Positions 1 to 9,469 are shown, numbered from the stretch's first letter. The stretch: 64,000 nucleotides of DNA from Gammaproteobacteria bacterium (GCA_009929855.1 RZZN01000010.1:22197-86196); one strand, 5' to 3'. The notes: generated from the letters alone by a model not told the origin. Numbers and translations: made by a program.

Positions 1-54
1 GGCACAGCCCGCGAGCGCCGCGCCGCAGAGCGCCGGGAAGAATGATCGAATCAT
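1..54 (-). CDS. Lipoprotein, N-terminal fragment cut by window edge
   Basis: Reading leftwards from an ATG at 54 gives 18 codons, MIRSFFPALCGAALAGCA, a signal peptide ending in a lipobox (LAGC), so the product should be an outer- or inner-membrane lipoprotein. A GGAGG at 61-65 lies six bases before this ATG. An in-frame ATG at 60 is too close to that site to be the start. The rest of the gene lies outside the window, so the family is unknown. It is divergent from the lipoprotein gene at 207, leaving a 150-bp shared promoter region. Confidence 0.6.
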   Translation of the reverse strand, partial: MIRSFFPALCGAALAGCA

Positions 55-206
55 GGGCATCCTCCGCATGGAATCAGGATAGAATCATCCGCGCCTTGGG
101 CGGGTCACCTGCACGGGGCCAGACCTTCAAGCGAGCGTGAAGGTCGGGACGCGCGCCAGACGCGCCCACCTCACATTCGAGCCCAGCGACATGGAGCAAC
201 CGCGCG

Positions 207-656
207 ATGTCAGCACAGCAGCGCCTTGCGAGCACGGCCGATCGGTTCACCAGGGTCAGCGCTCGGTGGATCGCAGCGACCCTTGTCTCTTTCCTGCTCC
301 TGGCCAGCTGTGCCCCGGCGCAGCAGTCGGGCAAGCCGTGGTCACAACGGCTCGAGGAGCGCCAGTGCATCGAGGCCTGCCAGACGACCAAGGCCGCTTG
401 CGAGACCGCGGCCCGTTTCGACTATCGTCAATGCCAGGCCGATTACAGCCAAGCCTTTCGAGACTATCGCTGGTGTCTCGCCGCGGCGGCGAATCGCGGC
501 GATTGCGGCTATCCCTGGTGGCCCTGTGCCGAGAACAGTTTCGGCGCCTGCGCCAATCGTGCCAGCGCGTGCGAGCGTGCCTGTCGCGCCACGCCCGCAC
601 CCGCCGAGACGCCGCCCGCGCCGGCTCAATCCGCCGCGGCACGCGCGCCGATGTAG
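207..656 (+). CDS. Cysteine-rich secreted lipoprotein, unknown function
   Basis: 149 residues. A hydrophobic segment (about 22-35) ends in LLLASC, a type II signal-peptidase lipobox, with the lipid-carrying Cys at 35. The mature part holds ten further cysteines. The first three are spaced C-x3-C-x6-C and the last three C-x6-C-x3-C, a mirror arrangement that would suit a disulfide-locked helical hairpin. The C-terminus is Ala/Pro-rich. The 3' end overlaps the 3' end of gltX by 31 bp, tail to tail. I do not recognise a named family. The regular cysteine spacing argues that the frame is real. Confidence 0.65.
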   Translation: MSAQQRLASTADRFTRVSARWIAATLVSFLLLASCAPAQQSGKPWSQRLEERQCIEACQTTKAACETAARFDYRQCQADYSQAFRDYRWCLAAAANRGDCGYPWWPCAENSFGACANRASACERACRATPAPAETPPAPAQSAAARAPM

Positions 657-2041
657 CGCAGCGCCTGGGCGATGCGACGCAGCGTCGCATCCTTGCCGAC
701 CAGCCAGAGTGTCTCGTCGATCCCGGGCGAGGCGGCGCGTCCGACGATCGCCACCCGCAAGGGCTGGGCGACCTTGCCCATGTTGACGCCCAGCTCCTCG
801 GCGACACGCTCGACGACGTGCTTGAGCTCGGCGGGCGTCCAATCCTCGAAGGACATCAGCTCGAAGGCAGCGGCGAGCTGCTCCAGGGACTCGCGCGCGA
901 CCGGGCGTAGATGTTTCTTGGCCGCGCCCTCGTCATATCCTTCGAAATCGCGATAGAAGAAGGCACTGATCTCGGCGAGCTCGACCAGTGTCTTGGCCCG
1001 CGCGGCCTGCACCCTGACGACCTCGGCCAGATCCGGACCGGTCGCTGGATCGATGCCGAGCCGGCCCATGTGGGGGCTGAGCAGACGGGCGATCCGCGCC
1101 GGATCGGCATGCTGGAGATATTGTTGGTTGAGCCAATCGAGCTTGTCGGTGTTGAAGGCGGAGGCAGCCCGATTGACATCACCGATGGAGAACAGCTCGA
1201 TCATCTCATCGAGCGAGAAGATCTCCTGATCGCCATGCGACCAGCCCAGACGCACCAGATAGTTCAGCAGTGCCTCGGGCAGATAGCCCTGATCGCGATA
1301 GGCGATGACGCTGACCGCGCCATGACGCTTGGAGAGTCGCGCCCCATCGTCGCCGAGGATCATGGGCACATGCGCATAGCGCGGCACCTCGCGCCCGAGC
1401 GCACGCAGGATGTTGATCTGACGCGGGGTATTGTTCAGATGATCGTCTCCGCGGATGACGTGGGTGATCCCCATGTCGGCGTCGTCCACGACCACGCTCA
1501 GATTGTAGGTCGGCGCGCCGTCGCTGCGGCGGATGACCAGATCATCGAGCTCCTCGTTGCTGAAGACCACGCGCCCACGGATCATGTCATCGACGACCAC
1601 CACCCCCGTGTCCGGGTTCTTGAAACGGATGACATGGGGCTCGTCGGCGCTGACCTCCTTGCCACGACAATGACCGTCATAGCGCGGCTTGAGACGCTCG
1701 GCCATCTGCTTCTCGCGCAGCTGCTCGATACGCTCCTTCGGACAGGCGCAGCGGTAGGCAAGCCCGCGCTCGAGCAACTCATCGATGATTTGGTCGTAGC
1801 GCTCGAACCGCTGGGTCTGATAGAAGGGCCCCTCGTCATACTCCAGCCCGAGCCAGGTCATGCCCTCCAGGATGGCGTTGACCGACTCGGTCGTGGAGCG
1901 CTCCAGATCCGTGTCCTCGATCCGCAACACGAACTGCCCGCCGTGTTTGCGCGCGAAGAGATAGCTGAAGAGTGCGGTACGGGCACCGCCGACATGCAGA
2001 TAACCGGTCGGGGAGGGGGCGAAGCGGGTACGGACGGTCAT
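626..2041 (-). CDS. gltX: Glutamate--tRNA ligase
   Basis: 471 residues, normal for a bacterial GluRS. It charges tRNA-Glu with glutamate in the cytoplasm. The class I signatures are present: the HIGH-type motif as HVGG near residue 16 following FAPSPTG, and the KMSKS-type motif as LSKRHG near residue 240. A Zn-type cluster region (YRCACPKE) lies near residue 100. The ATG at 2041 gives a canonical N-terminus. The gene is monocistronic in this view: a short divergent region separates it from the gene at 2145, and a promoter-like extended -10 lies about 40 bp upstream. Confidence 0.97.
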   Translation of the reverse strand: MTVRTRFAPSPTGYLHVGGARTALFSYLFARKHGGQFVLRIEDTDLERSTTESVNAILEGMTWLGLEYDEGPFYQTQRFERYDQIIDELLERGLAYRCACPKERIEQLREKQMAERLKPRYDGHCRGKEVSADEPHVIRFKNPDTGVVVVDDMIRGRVVFSNEELDDLVIRRSDGAPTYNLSVVVDDADMGITHVIRGDDHLNNTPRQINILRALGREVPRYAHVPMILGDDGARLSKRHGAVSVIAYRDQGYLPEALLNYLVRLGWSHGDQEIFSLDEMIELFSIGDVNRAASAFNTDKLDWLNQQYLQHADPARIARLLSPHMGRLGIDPATGPDLAEVVRVQAARAKTLVELAEISAFFYRDFEGYDEGAAKKHLRPVARESLEQLAAAFELMSFEDWTPAELKHVVERVAEELGVNMGKVAQPLRVAIVGRAASPGIDETLWLVGKDATLRRIAQALRYIGARAAAD

Positions 2042-2079
2042 GGTCGTGCGCTAGGGTCTCGGTGATGGTGGATCGCACG

Positions 2080-2088
2080 ATTCTAGCA
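2080..2088 (-). promoter_or_regulatory. Extended -10 promoter element for gltX
   Basis: On the minus strand the sequence reads TGCTAGAAT, a TGn extended -10 plus a hexamer matching TATAAT at five of six positions. It lies about 40 bp ahead of the gltX ATG. No good -35 box is visible 17 bp upstream, which fits an extended -10 promoter. Assignment is by pattern only. Confidence 0.4.
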
Positions 2089-2144
2089 GAGCCCCGCCCA
2101 ACTGCCCGCTTGTTCGGTCACGGCCGATGGGGTATGTTCGAGCC

Positions 2145-2528
2145 ATGAGATTCTCCGAGACAGAGCACGGCGACGGCTACGCGATCGAGGCCTATGGAAC
2201 CGAAGGCATCCTGATCGGCGGGCGTCGTTACACCGGCGGGCTGATCATCAGCCCAGAGCGGATTCAACCGGACTGGGGCCCCGCGCACGTTGCCGATCTG
2301 CGGGCCGCGCATCTCGATGAGCTGCTCGCCGTCAGCGACCCGGGCGCGCCGCAGGTGATCATCCTCGGCACGGGCGCGGCGCAGGTCTTCCCCCCCGCGG
2401 ACATGCTGCGCGCGATCGCGCAGTGCGGCATCGGCTTCGAGATCATGGATACCGGTGCGGCCTGCCGCACCTACAATATCTTGATGTCCGAGGGGCGGCG
2501 CGTGGTCGCCGGGTTGCTGCCTTGGTGA
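2145..2528 (+). CDS. Mth938-like (DUF498/NDUFAF3) domain protein
   Basis: A small single-domain protein of about 127 residues. It resembles the Mth938/DUF498 family, which also includes the mitochondrial complex I assembly factor NDUFAF3. Family features visible are a glycine-rich strand ending in YTGGLIISPE, a central IILGTG motif and a C-terminal segment with MDTGAACRTYNIL followed by EGRRVVAGLLP. The ATG at 2145 matches how these proteins usually begin; an in-frame ATG at 2127 would add six residues. Neither start has a strong Shine-Dalgarno. The bacterial role is not established. It is divergent from gltX. Confidence 0.75.
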   Translation: MRFSETEHGDGYAIEAYGTEGILIGGRRYTGGLIISPERIQPDWGPAHVADLRAAHLDELLAVSDPGAPQVIILGTGAAQVFPPADMLRAIAQCGIGFEIMDTGAACRTYNILMSEGRRVVAGLLPW

Positions 2529-2602
2529 CCGCCCGCCAGACGGCCGCTGAGGCGCGGCGAGCGGTTTGACGAACAGCAACGACGAGCGACGACCACTCAA
2601 CC

Positions 2603-3313
2603 ATGGATCGACACATCCTATTGTCAGTGCTCGGGATTGCCGTCCTCGGCTTCCTCGGGATGCTGCTGCTGATGCCGGCCACGATCGAGGACGAAACCCC
2701 GCGTCTGCCCTGGTTGATCAGCCAGGACGCGCAGGGACGGTCGCAGGTCTTCGGTTTCACGATCGGCGAGACCCGCCTGGCGGAGGTGCGCGAGCTCTTC
2801 GGCGAGGACGGCAAGATCAACCTCTTCCAAGACCTGGCCGTGCCCGAGCGCTTCGGTGTCGAGGCCTTCTTCGAGCAGATCCATCTCCAACGGCTGCGCG
2901 CCGACTTCGTCTTCGCGCTGGATGTCGACCAGGACACGCTCGAGCAGATGTATGCGCGCGGTCTGCGCATCAGCCAGCTCGGTAGCGGCAGTCGCAAGGT
3001 CAAGCTCGACCCGAGCGACATCAACCTGCTCTTGGAACGACCGATCCGTGGCATCAGCTATCTGCCCAAGGCGAGACTCGACGAGGCGCTCATCGAGCAG
3101 CGCTTCGGCACCCCGACGCAACGGCTCACCGAGCCCGGTACGGGTGTCGTGCACTGGCTCTATCCCGAGCGTGGGATCGACATCGCACGCGACGGTAGCG
3201 GCCATGTGGTCATCCAATACGTCAATCCAGCCGACTTCGAGCGGCTGATGCAGCCGCTCGAGGATGCGCTGAGGGCGGCCGGACAGGTGGAGCAGGACCG
3301 CGCCGCACCCTGA
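2603..3313 (+). CDS. Conserved hypothetical membrane-anchored protein
   Basis: 236 residues. The N-terminus carries one hydrophobic helix (about residues 5-26, ending LLLMPAT), so the protein is probably anchored in the inner membrane with a periplasmic domain. The remainder is soluble, mixed alpha/beta, with no catalytic motif I can name. A charged helical region around residues 60-110 is followed by a segment containing KARLDEALIEQRFG and a tail ending near VNPADFERLMQP. Codon use matches its neighbours. It lies 74 bp after the DUF498-type gene on the same strand, so the two may be co-transcribed. Confidence 0.6.
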   Translation: MDRHILLSVLGIAVLGFLGMLLLMPATIEDETPRLPWLISQDAQGRSQVFGFTIGETRLAEVRELFGEDGKINLFQDLAVPERFGVEAFFEQIHLQRLRADFVFALDVDQDTLEQMYARGLRISQLGSGSRKVKLDPSDINLLLERPIRGISYLPKARLDEALIEQRFGTPTQRLTEPGTGVVHWLYPERGIDIARDGSGHVVIQYVNPADFERLMQPLEDALRAAGQVEQDRAAP

Positions 3314-3485
3314 CCCGCCGCTGCCCCGGCATGCGTCTGACCGGATCAGGATGGGGCAGGGCTTGATGGAGTCGGAGTGGGCGCGCGCGTCGCTCGCCCT
3401 CACGCAACGCACCCATGTTTCGACCATGTCTCGCAACGCCCATGTCGTCGCGCCCAGTCCAAGCACTTGCACGCGGAGACCATCG

Positions 3486-4478
3486 ATGCCCAAACGCTCA
3501 CTCATCCTTGCGCTCGCCTGGTTGTCCATCACACTGACCGCGAGCATGAGCGCCCTCGCCGAACCCTTGGTCAAGGTGCGCTTGGTCACCGACTGGAAGG
3601 CACAGGCACCCCACGGCGGCTTCTACCAGGCCAAGGCGCGCGGCTTCTATGCCGAGCAGGGTCTCGCGGTCGAGATCATCCAGGGCGGACCCGCGGTGAA
3701 CGTGCCACTGCTCCTCGGTGCCAATCAGGCCGACTTCGGCATCGGCTCCAACAGCTTCATCCCACTCAACATCGTCCAGGCCGGGATCCCGGTGGTGGCG
3801 GTCGCCGCGATCTTTCAGAAGGATCCACAGGTTCTCATCACGCACCCGCGCGAGGACGTTCGCGCGATCGCCGACATGGTAGACAAGCCGATCATGATCT
3901 CGGATGCGGGTGTCGGCAGTCACTGGGTCTGGTTGAAGGCCAGGTTCGGCTTCACCGATCGTCAGATCCGCAAGTACACCTACAATCTTGCGCCGTTCCT
4001 CGCCGATCCCTCGGCCATCCAGCAGGGCTATGTCACGAGCGAACCCTACGAGATCGAACAAGCGAGTGGGATCGCGCCCCAGACCTTCCTGCTCGCCGAT
4101 GAGGATTATCCCTCCTATGGGAACCTGATCCTGGCCTCGGCCACGCGCATCGAGCAAGACCCGGAGATGGTGCGTGCCTTCGTGGCCGCCTCCATCGCCG
4201 GCTGGCGGGACTATTTGACCGGCGATCCGACCCCTGGCAACGACTTGATCAAGACCGACAATCCAGAGATGAGCGACGCGTTGCTCGCCCATGCCATCGC
4301 CGAGATGAACCGCCATGCGCTCGCGACCGCCGCCGATGCCGCGAGCGCTGGGATCGGGGTCATGACCGACGCGCGCTGGCAGTCATTCTTCGAGACCATG
4401 TCGAGCCAGGGCATCTATCCCCCAGACCTCGAGTGGCGACACGCCTACTCGCTCGACTTCCTGCCGGGCACGCCATGA
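3486..4478 (+). CDS. ABC transporter substrate-binding protein, NMT1/THI5-like
   Basis: 330 residues from the ATG at 3486, preceded by GGAG eight bases upstream. The longer frame from 3351 would bury the signal peptide. Residues 1-25 form a Sec signal peptide ending ALA-EP. The mature N-terminus has the SsuA/THI5-like hallmark: a WKAQAPHGGFYQA segment followed by GGP and a ligand-contact strand ADFGIGSN. The family binds small organic nutrients such as HMP-type pyrimidines, sulfonates or riboflavin; the ligand here cannot be read from sequence. Its stop overlaps the next gene's ATG (ATGA), so all three importer subunits should be co-translated. Confidence 0.85.
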   Translation: MPKRSLILALAWLSITLTASMSALAEPLVKVRLVTDWKAQAPHGGFYQAKARGFYAEQGLAVEIIQGGPAVNVPLLLGANQADFGIGSNSFIPLNIVQAGIPVVAVAAIFQKDPQVLITHPREDVRAIADMVDKPIMISDAGVGSHWVWLKARFGFTDRQIRKYTYNLAPFLADPSAIQQGYVTSEPYEIEQASGIAPQTFLLADEDYPSYGNLILASATRIEQDPEMVRAFVAASIAGWRDYLTGDPTPGNDLIKTDNPEMSDALLAHAIAEMNRHALATAADAASAGIGVMTDARWQSFFETMSSQGIYPPDLEWRHAYSLDFLPGTP

Positions 4479-5215
4479 CCCACGAGCTCCAGCTGGATCG
4501 GCTGGGCAAGACCTTTCAAAATGGCACGCCGGCCTTGGATGAGATCAGCGCCCATATTGGCGCTGGATCCTTCGTGGCCCTACTGGGTCCCTCGGGCTGT
4601 GGCAAGAGCACCGTGCTGCGACTGATCGCGGGGCTCGATGAGCCGACCCGCGGTCGGGTGCTCTGGCCGAGTGGCCGCGCCGCGCTCGGATTCGTGTTCC
4701 AGGACCCGACGCTCATGGCCTGGGCCAGCGCGACGCGCAATGTATCGCTGCCGCTCGATCTGGCCGGACGCCCGGCGCCCGAGGCGCGTGCGCGCGCACT
4801 CACCGCGCTCGAGAAGCTCGGGCTTGGCGCGTTTGCCGAGTCATTGCCTCGCGAGCTCTCGGGCGGCATGCGCATGCGGGTCTCGATCGCCCGCGCGCTG
4901 GTTGCCTCGCCCGATGTCCTGCTCATGGACGAACCCTTTGCCGCGCTCGACGAATTCACACGCTCACGGCTCAACGAGGATCTGTTGAGGCTCTGGGCCG
5001 AGCGCGGCTTCACCGGCATCTTCGTCACCCACTCGGTCTTCGAGGCGGTGTACCTGGCGCAGCGTATCCTCATCCTTGGCGGCCGACCTGGGCGTCTGGT
5101 CGCCGACCTGACGAACCCGGCGCCCTATCCGCGCGGACGCGACTATCGGACATCGGCTGGCTTCAATGCCCTGGCGCGCGAGATCCTGGATGTGCTGGAG
5201 GGGGTCTCCGGATGA
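4475..5215 (+). CDS. ABC transporter ATP-binding protein (SsuB/TauB-type)
   Basis: 246 residues from the ATG that overlaps the preceding stop. The ABC ATPase signatures are in order: Walker A GPSGCGKST (38-46), Q-loop with FQDP near 76, signature LSGGMRMR (128-135) and Walker B LLMDEP (149-154) followed by the D-loop and switch His (FVTHS). The protein powers import by the permease encoded immediately downstream. The two genes overlap at 5212-5215. Family membership is clear; substrate specificity is not. Confidence 0.92.
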   Translation: MTHELQLDRLGKTFQNGTPALDEISAHIGAGSFVALLGPSGCGKSTVLRLIAGLDEPTRGRVLWPSGRAALGFVFQDPTLMAWASATRNVSLPLDLAGRPAPEARARALTALEKLGLGAFAESLPRELSGGMRMRVSIARALVASPDVLLMDEPFAALDEFTRSRLNEDLLRLWAERGFTGIFVTHSVFEAVYLAQRILILGGRPGRLVADLTNPAPYPRGRDYRTSAGFNALAREILDVLEGVSG

Positions 5216-5994
5216 TGCGTGCACTGCGCGTGATTCTGCCGATCGGGCTCTTCGCCGCCTTGATCTGGTTTTGGGGATGGGCGGTGGAGCACTGGCGGAT
5301 CCCACCCTTCATCCTGCCGCCGCCGCGCGCCATCCTCGAGGTCTTCGTCAACGATGCCCAGTCGCTGCTCGGCTCGGCCTGGACCACCTTCGGCATCACG
5401 GCCACCGCCTTCGTGCTGGCGGTGGTCTCTGGCACGGCACTCGCCACACTCTTCGCCTCCAGCCGACTCGCCGAGGCCATGCTCTCGCCCTATGCGGTCA
5501 CCCTGCAGGTCACCCCCATCATCTCCATCGCGCCACTGGTCATCGTCTGGGTCGGACTCGATCAGGCCTGGCTCGCCGTGCTCATCCTTGCCTGGATCAG
5601 TGCATTCTTTCCGGTCCTAGCCAGCGCCACCGCGGGACTCAAGGCCGTGGATCCCAATCTTCGCGATCTCTTCAGACTCTATCGAGCCAGCTTCCCGCAG
5701 ACCTTCCGCCGACTCCTGGTCCCCTCCGCGCTGCCGTATCTGTTGGCCGGCATCAAGACCGCCGGCGGACTCGCGCTGATCGGGGCAGTCGTCGCCGAAT
5801 TCGCCGCCGCCTCTGGCAATACCAACGGGCTGGCCTGGCGGATCCTCGAGGCCGGCAACCGGCTCCAGATCGCCAAGATGTTCGCCGCACTCATCCTACT
5901 CGCGCTCATGGGCATCCTGATCTATGCCGTGCTGAGCTTCATCGAGTGGCTACTCCTCCATCGTTGGCACGGCGACACCCGCTCTCGCGCCTGA
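5212..5994 (+). CDS. ABC transporter permease
   Basis: 260 residues with about six hydrophobic segments, the standard size for an SsuC/TauC-type permease. The cytoplasmic coupling (EAA) loop is visible around residues 140-180: a stretch beginning ATAGLKAVDPNLRDLF that includes RASFPQTFRRLLVPSALPYL. It forms the channel of the importer with the proteins encoded at 3486 and 4475. It is the last gene of the operon; the transcript then runs into the palindromic repeat region. Either of two adjacent ATGs (5212, 5215) could start it. Confidence 0.92.
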   Translation: MMRALRVILPIGLFAALIWFWGWAVEHWRIPPFILPPPRAILEVFVNDAQSLLGSAWTTFGITATAFVLAVVSGTALATLFASSRLAEAMLSPYAVTLQVTPIISIAPLVIVWVGLDQAWLAVLILAWISAFFPVLASATAGLKAVDPNLRDLFRLYRASFPQTFRRLLVPSALPYLLAGIKTAGGLALIGAVVAEFAAASGNTNGLAWRILEAGNRLQIAKMFAALILLALMGILIYAVLSFIEWLLLHRWHGDTRSRA

Positions 5995-6047
5995 CCGCCC
6001 CGGGCACCCAGACGCGCGGGAGCCCGACAGCCCAAGAAGCCCTGAAA

Positions 6048-6081
6048 CCTGGGATTGCCGGATTGCACTCGGCCATCCCAC
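6048..6081. repeat. Dispersed hairpin repeat, copy A
   Basis: A 34-bp element beginning CCTGGGAT and containing TTGCACTCGG. It recurs at 25985-26018 with about 27 of 34 bases identical. In this copy TGGGAT and ATCCCA pair around an inner GCCG/CGGC stem, giving a hairpin of about 10 bp with one mismatch. It lies about 50 bp after the permease stop. It has no T-tract, so it is not a classical terminator. Confidence 0.5.
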
Positions 6082-6140
6082 CGCGGCCGATGTCCTGGTG
6101 CTGTCCTGGCGATTGACGGCGTGCAGTCGGGGCAGGCGAT

Positions 6141-6269
6141 GATCCTCACTCGGGGCCGGGAGGCCCCGACTCCCCTGGGGCCGCAGGCCACGAGTGGAGT
6201 CGGGGCGTCCTCGCCCCGAGGAAGGAGGGTTTCAGCGTGACCCCAAAGGTCGAGCGATCATGGGGCGTC
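6141..6269. repeat. Long palindromic repeat, copy 1 (129 bp)
   Basis: The first of two tandem-like copies between the convergent permease and rnhB genes. It contains two perfect 20-bp palindromes with 8-bp stems and 4-base loops: TCGGGGCC/GGCCCCGA at 6150-6169 and TCGGGGCG/CGCCCCGA at 6200-6219. Inner GACTCC and GGAGTC boxes between them could pair and bring the hairpins together. The structure resembles REP/BIME-type intergenic elements. No coding frame here is convincing. Confidence 0.7.
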
Positions 6270-6292
6270 ACATTGCTCTACTGGCGCTCGAA

Positions 6293-6445
6293 GATCCTCA
6301 CTCGGGGCCGGGAGGCCCCGACTCCCCTGGGATCCGGAGAGCCAGCTCCCCTGGGGCCGCAGGCCACGAGTGGAGTCGGGGCGTCCTCGCCCCGAGGAAG
6401 GAGGGTTTCAGCGTGACTCCAAAGGTCGAGCGATCATGGGGCGTC
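6293..6445. repeat. Long palindromic repeat, copy 2 (153 bp)
   Basis: Nearly identical to the copy at 6141-6269. It carries a 24-bp insertion after CTCCCCTGG that itself ends in a second CTCCCCTGG, as a slippage or local duplication would leave. One other base differs (ACCCC versus ACTCC). A further partial palindrome, GGGGCG-TCCT-CGCCCC, follows and runs almost to the rnhB stop. The two copies are separated by 23 bp of unrelated sequence. Confidence 0.7.
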
Positions 6446-6456
6446 CTCGCCCCGGG

Positions 6457-7032
6457 CTAGCGTGCGAGCATGGCGCGGACTGGGCCAAAGCTGCGACGAT
6501 GCTCCGGACAGGGTCCGAGTACGCGCAAAGCGGCGAGATGGGCACGGGTGGGATAGCCCTTGTGCATGGCGAATCCGTAACCCGGATGGCGTCGGTCGAG
6601 CTCGCACATCAATTGATCGCGGGCGACCTTGGCGAGGATGGAGGCGGCCCCGATCGCTGGATCGGAGCGATCCCCACCAACCAGCGCGCGGGTCTCGCAG
6701 GCGAGCGCTGGACAATGCTTGCCGTCGACCAGGGCCAGTGTCGGGGCCGCGGTCAGACCCGCAACGGCACGCTGCATGGCGAGCAGTGAGGCCTGGAGGA
6801 TATTGATCCGATCGATCTCCTCGGCGCTCGCCCAGGCCACCGACCAGCTCAGCGCGCACTCACGGATGCGTTCCGCCAAGGTCTCCCGACGGCGCGCGCT
6901 CAGGGTCTTCGAATCGGCCAGCCCGGCGATCGGCTGACGTGGATCCAGGATGACGGCGGCCGCGCTCACTGGCCCGGCCAAGGGTCCACGGCCCGCCTCG
7001 TCCACCCCAGCGATCAGCTCGGCGAGCCTCAT
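6457..7032 (-). CDS. rnhB: Ribonuclease HII
   Basis: 191 residues. It removes RNA from RNA-DNA hybrids, including single ribonucleotides. The type 2 RNase H signature [12 protein letters not shown] lies at residues 9-20 with its Asp-Glu pair, followed by LADSKTLS. The distal catalytic Asp lies in the [17 protein letters not shown] region. Its ATG overlaps the stop of lpxB (ATGA), so it is the last member of the envelope/lipid A operon, the same position as in enterobacteria. Palindromic repeats begin 12 bp past its stop. Confidence 0.96.
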   Translation of the reverse strand: MRLAELIAGVDEAGRGPLAGPVSAAAVILDPRQPIAGLADSKTLSARRRETLAERIRECALSWSVAWASAEEIDRINILQASLLAMQRAVAGLTAAPTLALVDGKHCPALACETRALVGGDRSDPAIGAASILAKVARDQLMCELDRRHPGYGFAMHKGYPTRAHLAALRVLGPCPEHRRSFGPVRAMLAR

Positions 7033-8192
7033 GGATGAGCCGCCGGGCGGGCCTGTCCGATCAGCTGCAGGACCGCCTCAGCCGCCGAGTCCGCGGCACC
7101 CTGTCGCAGCCTCAGATGGATCCGTCGATACTCGTCCTGAATCGCGGCGACCCGCTCTGGAGCCGCGAGAAAGGCCAGTAATGCCGCCGCCAGCAGATCG
7201 GGGCGGCAGTCACCCTGAATGAACTCGGGCGCCAGCTCGCGTCCGGCCAGGATGTTGGCCATGGCGATCTGTGGAACCTTGACCAGATCGAGCTGCTTGA
7301 CCAGGTGATAGGTGAGTGGATGCACCCGATAGGCGACCACCATGGGTCGCTTGGACAAGAGCGCCTCCAGTGTCGCGGTCCCAGACGCGGTGAGCACCAG
7401 GTCGGCGGCCGCCAGTGCGAGGCGACTCTGGCCATCCAGCAGGGTCACGGGCAGCCGTGGTGCGCATCGATTCAGCGCTTGGGTGAAGCGCTCGCGCAGT
7501 CCAGCGTGCACCAATGGCACGATGAAACGCAGCTCGGGGCGCAGCGCATGACATCGCGCGGCCGCCTCGATGAAGGGTTCGGCCAGACGCGCGACTTCCC
7601 CCACTCGACTTCCCGGCAGCAGGGCGATGAGTGTCCCCTGGATCGGCAGCCCCAGTGCGCGTCGCGCGCCATCGCGATCGCTCTCGAGCGGGATCTCGTC
7701 GGCGAGTGGATGTCCGACATAGCGCACCGCGACACCCGCCTCGCGCAGAAAGGGCTCCTCGAACGGGAAGATGCTCAGCATCAGATCGACAGCGCGCCGA
7801 ATCGCCTTGACCCGACCGGCACGCCAGGCCCAGACGGTCGGGCTGACCAGATGTACGGTGCGGATACCACCCTGGCGCAGGCGCCGCTCCAACCCCAGGT
7901 TGAAGTCGGGCGCGTCGACACCGATGAAGACATCGGGTGGGTCGTTGCGGAAATGGCGCAGCAGGCCTCGCCGCAGTGACAGGAGCTCGGGCAGATGCGC
8001 CAGGACCTCGGTCAGACCCATCACCGAGAGTCGTTCCATCGGAAAGAGTGTCTCGCACCCCTCGGCCAGCATGCGTGGCCCGGCCACCCCGACGAAACGG
8101 ACCTCGGGAGCGCGTGCGCGGATGGCGCGCACCAGCGCGGCCCCCAATAGATCACCGGAGGGCTCGTTCGCGACGATCCCGATCCGCAACAT
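7029..8192 (-). CDS. lpxB: Lipid-A-disaccharide synthase
   Basis: 387 residues. It joins UDP-2,3-diacylglucosamine and lipid X to make the lipid A disaccharide at the inner membrane. The N-terminus ([18 protein letters not shown]) and the acceptor-site segment [14 protein letters not shown] are characteristic, as is the later [13 protein letters not shown] motif. The start is the ATG at 8192, which shares one base with the lpxA stop (TGATG); a TTG one codon upstream is also in frame. It sits between lpxA and rnhB with overlaps at both ends. Confidence 0.96.
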   Translation of the reverse strand: MLRIGIVANEPSGDLLGAALVRAIRARAPEVRFVGVAGPRMLAEGCETLFPMERLSVMGLTEVLAHLPELLSLRRGLLRHFRNDPPDVFIGVDAPDFNLGLERRLRQGGIRTVHLVSPTVWAWRAGRVKAIRRAVDLMLSIFPFEEPFLREAGVAVRYVGHPLADEIPLESDRDGARRALGLPIQGTLIALLPGSRVGEVARLAEPFIEAAARCHALRPELRFIVPLVHAGLRERFTQALNRCAPRLPVTLLDGQSRLALAAADLVLTASGTATLEALLSKRPMVVAYRVHPLTYHLVKQLDLVKVPQIAMANILAGRELAPEFIQGDCRPDLLAAALLAFLAAPERVAAIQDEYRRIHLRLRQGAADSAAEAVLQLIGQARPAAHP

Positions 8193-8986
8193 CAACGGAC
8201 GATGCTACGACGACTGTCGAGGATGAAATCGGCCAGGATGCCGATCTCGGGCGCATCCGCGGCCATGCGGCGCAGCTCGATCATGGCCTCGGCCAGCTTG
8301 AGATTGCCCAGATAGAGCGTGCGATAGGCGCGCTTGATGGATTGGATGGTGGCGTCGCCGAAACCACGTCGCTTCAGTCCCTCGACATTGATGCCGTGGG
8401 GCTCGGCCGGGTGACCGCTGACCATGACATAGGGTGGAACATCCTTGCCCAGGACCGAGCCCATCGCGCAAAAGCTATGCGCACCGATCCGACTGAATTG
8501 ATGGACGATGGTGAAGCCGCCGAGGATCGCCCAATCCTGGATCTGGACATGTCCGCCGAGCGATGCCGCATTGGCCATGATGACATGATCGCCGATCCAG
8601 CAATCGTGGGCGACATGGGTGTAGGCCATGAAGAGATTATCGTTGCCAATGCGGGTGAGGCCCTGATCCTGCGCCGTCCCGCGATGAATGGTGACACATT
8701 CGCGAATCTGATTGCGGTCACCGATTTCCAGTCGCGTTGGCTCGCCACCGTACTTCTTGTCTTGCGGATCCTCGCCGACCGAGGTGAATTGAAAGATCCG
8801 ATTGTCACGCCCGATCCGGGTCTGCCCCATGATGATCGCATGTGGACCGATACGGGTTCCCGCGTCGACCTCGACCGCGCTCCCGATCACGGCGAAGGGG
8901 CCAACCTCGACACTGGAGTCCAGCCAGGCGCCTGGGTCGACGACTGCGGTCGGATGGATCAAGCCGTGAAGTCTCGCGCCGTGCAC
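8192..8986 (-). CDS. lpxA: UDP-N-acetylglucosamine O-acyltransferase
   Basis: 264 residues, first committed step of lipid A synthesis (3-O-acylation from acyl-ACP). The N-terminal two-thirds is a left-handed beta-helix of hexapeptide repeats (for example [20 protein letters not shown]). The catalytic His falls in [10 protein letters not shown] at residue 127. The C-terminal helical domain has the usual [16 protein letters not shown] lead-in. The start codon is GTG at 8986, inside the 3' end of fabZ; the 28-bp overlap suggests translational coupling. Confidence 0.96.
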   Translation of the reverse strand: MHGARLHGLIHPTAVVDPGAWLDSSVEVGPFAVIGSAVEVDAGTRIGPHAIIMGQTRIGRDNRIFQFTSVGEDPQDKKYGGEPTRLEIGDRNQIRECVTIHRGTAQDQGLTRIGNDNLFMAYTHVAHDCWIGDHVIMANAASLGGHVQIQDWAILGGFTIVHQFSRIGAHSFCAMGSVLGKDVPPYVMVSGHPAEPHGINVEGLKRRGFGDATIQSIKRAYRTLYLGNLKLAEAMIELRRMAADAPEIGILADFILDSRRSIVR

Positions 8987-9405
8987 ATGATCTCGGCACT
9001 GGCGACGATCCGGTCGTCGACGCGCGCCTCGCCATCGAACTTCCAGATCCCGCGACGCACTGGTCCCAGCTTGACGTCGAGGATCAGTTGATCACCCGGC
9101 TCCACTGGCCGCTTGAAGCGCGCCTTGTCGATGCCAACGAAATAATAGAGCTTGTTCCCGACCTCGTGCGGACGTGAGGCCATGGCGAGCAGACCCGTGG
9201 CCTGGGCCAACGCCTCGACGATCAAGACCCCTGGCATCACCGGGCGCACTGGAAAATGGCCGGTGAAGTAGGGCTCGTTGAACGAGACGTTCTTCAAGGC
9301 GATCAGATACTCGTTGACCCGATAGTCGAGCACCCTGTCCACGAGCAAGAAAGGATAGCGGTGCGGCAACAAGCTCAGCACCTTGTGGATATCCATCGTG
9401 CTCAC
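8959..9405 (-). CDS. fabZ: 3-hydroxyacyl-ACP dehydratase FabZ
   Basis: 148 residues. It dehydrates (3R)-hydroxyacyl-ACP and competes with LpxA/LpxD for hydroxyacyl-ACP. The hot-dog active site is clear: [17 protein letters not shown] with catalytic His, then the Glu in [10 protein letters not shown] prefer the GTG at 9405, which has GGAGG five bases upstream and gives the usual family length. The longer frame to 9468 has an N-terminal extension not normal for FabZ. It lies between lpxD and lpxA, the conserved order. Confidence 0.94.
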   Translation of the reverse strand: MSTMDIHKVLSLLPHRYPFLLVDRVLDYRVNEYLIALKNVSFNEPYFTGHFPVRPVMPGVLIVEALAQATGLLAMASRPHEVGNKLYYFVGIDKARFKRPVEPGDQLILDVKLGPVRRGIWKFDGEARVDDRIVASAEIMCTARDFTA

Positions 9406-9469
9406 GGCGTCCTCCAAGCGATCGAGACGCGGCTCGTGATCGGTCAGCGTGGGATGTGATCCCTCCATA

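Noticed and set aside
911-2065. 384-residue plus-strand open frame opposite gltX
   Set aside because: It lies fully antisense to a certain gltX, is rich in Asp/Glu/His/Arg as expected from a high-GC shadow, and has no domain.
3314-3485. Possible TPP riboswitch ahead of the NMT1/THI5-like importer
   Set aside because: I looked for the conserved CTGAGA and matching thi-box segments and did not find them in the leader.
6141-6445. CRISPR array
   Set aside because: There are only two long repeat copies with internal palindromes, no regular short repeat-spacer pattern and no cas genes.
7937-9091. 384-residue plus-strand open frame across lpxB/lpxA
   Set aside because: Antisense to two certain genes; composition is typical of a shadow frame.
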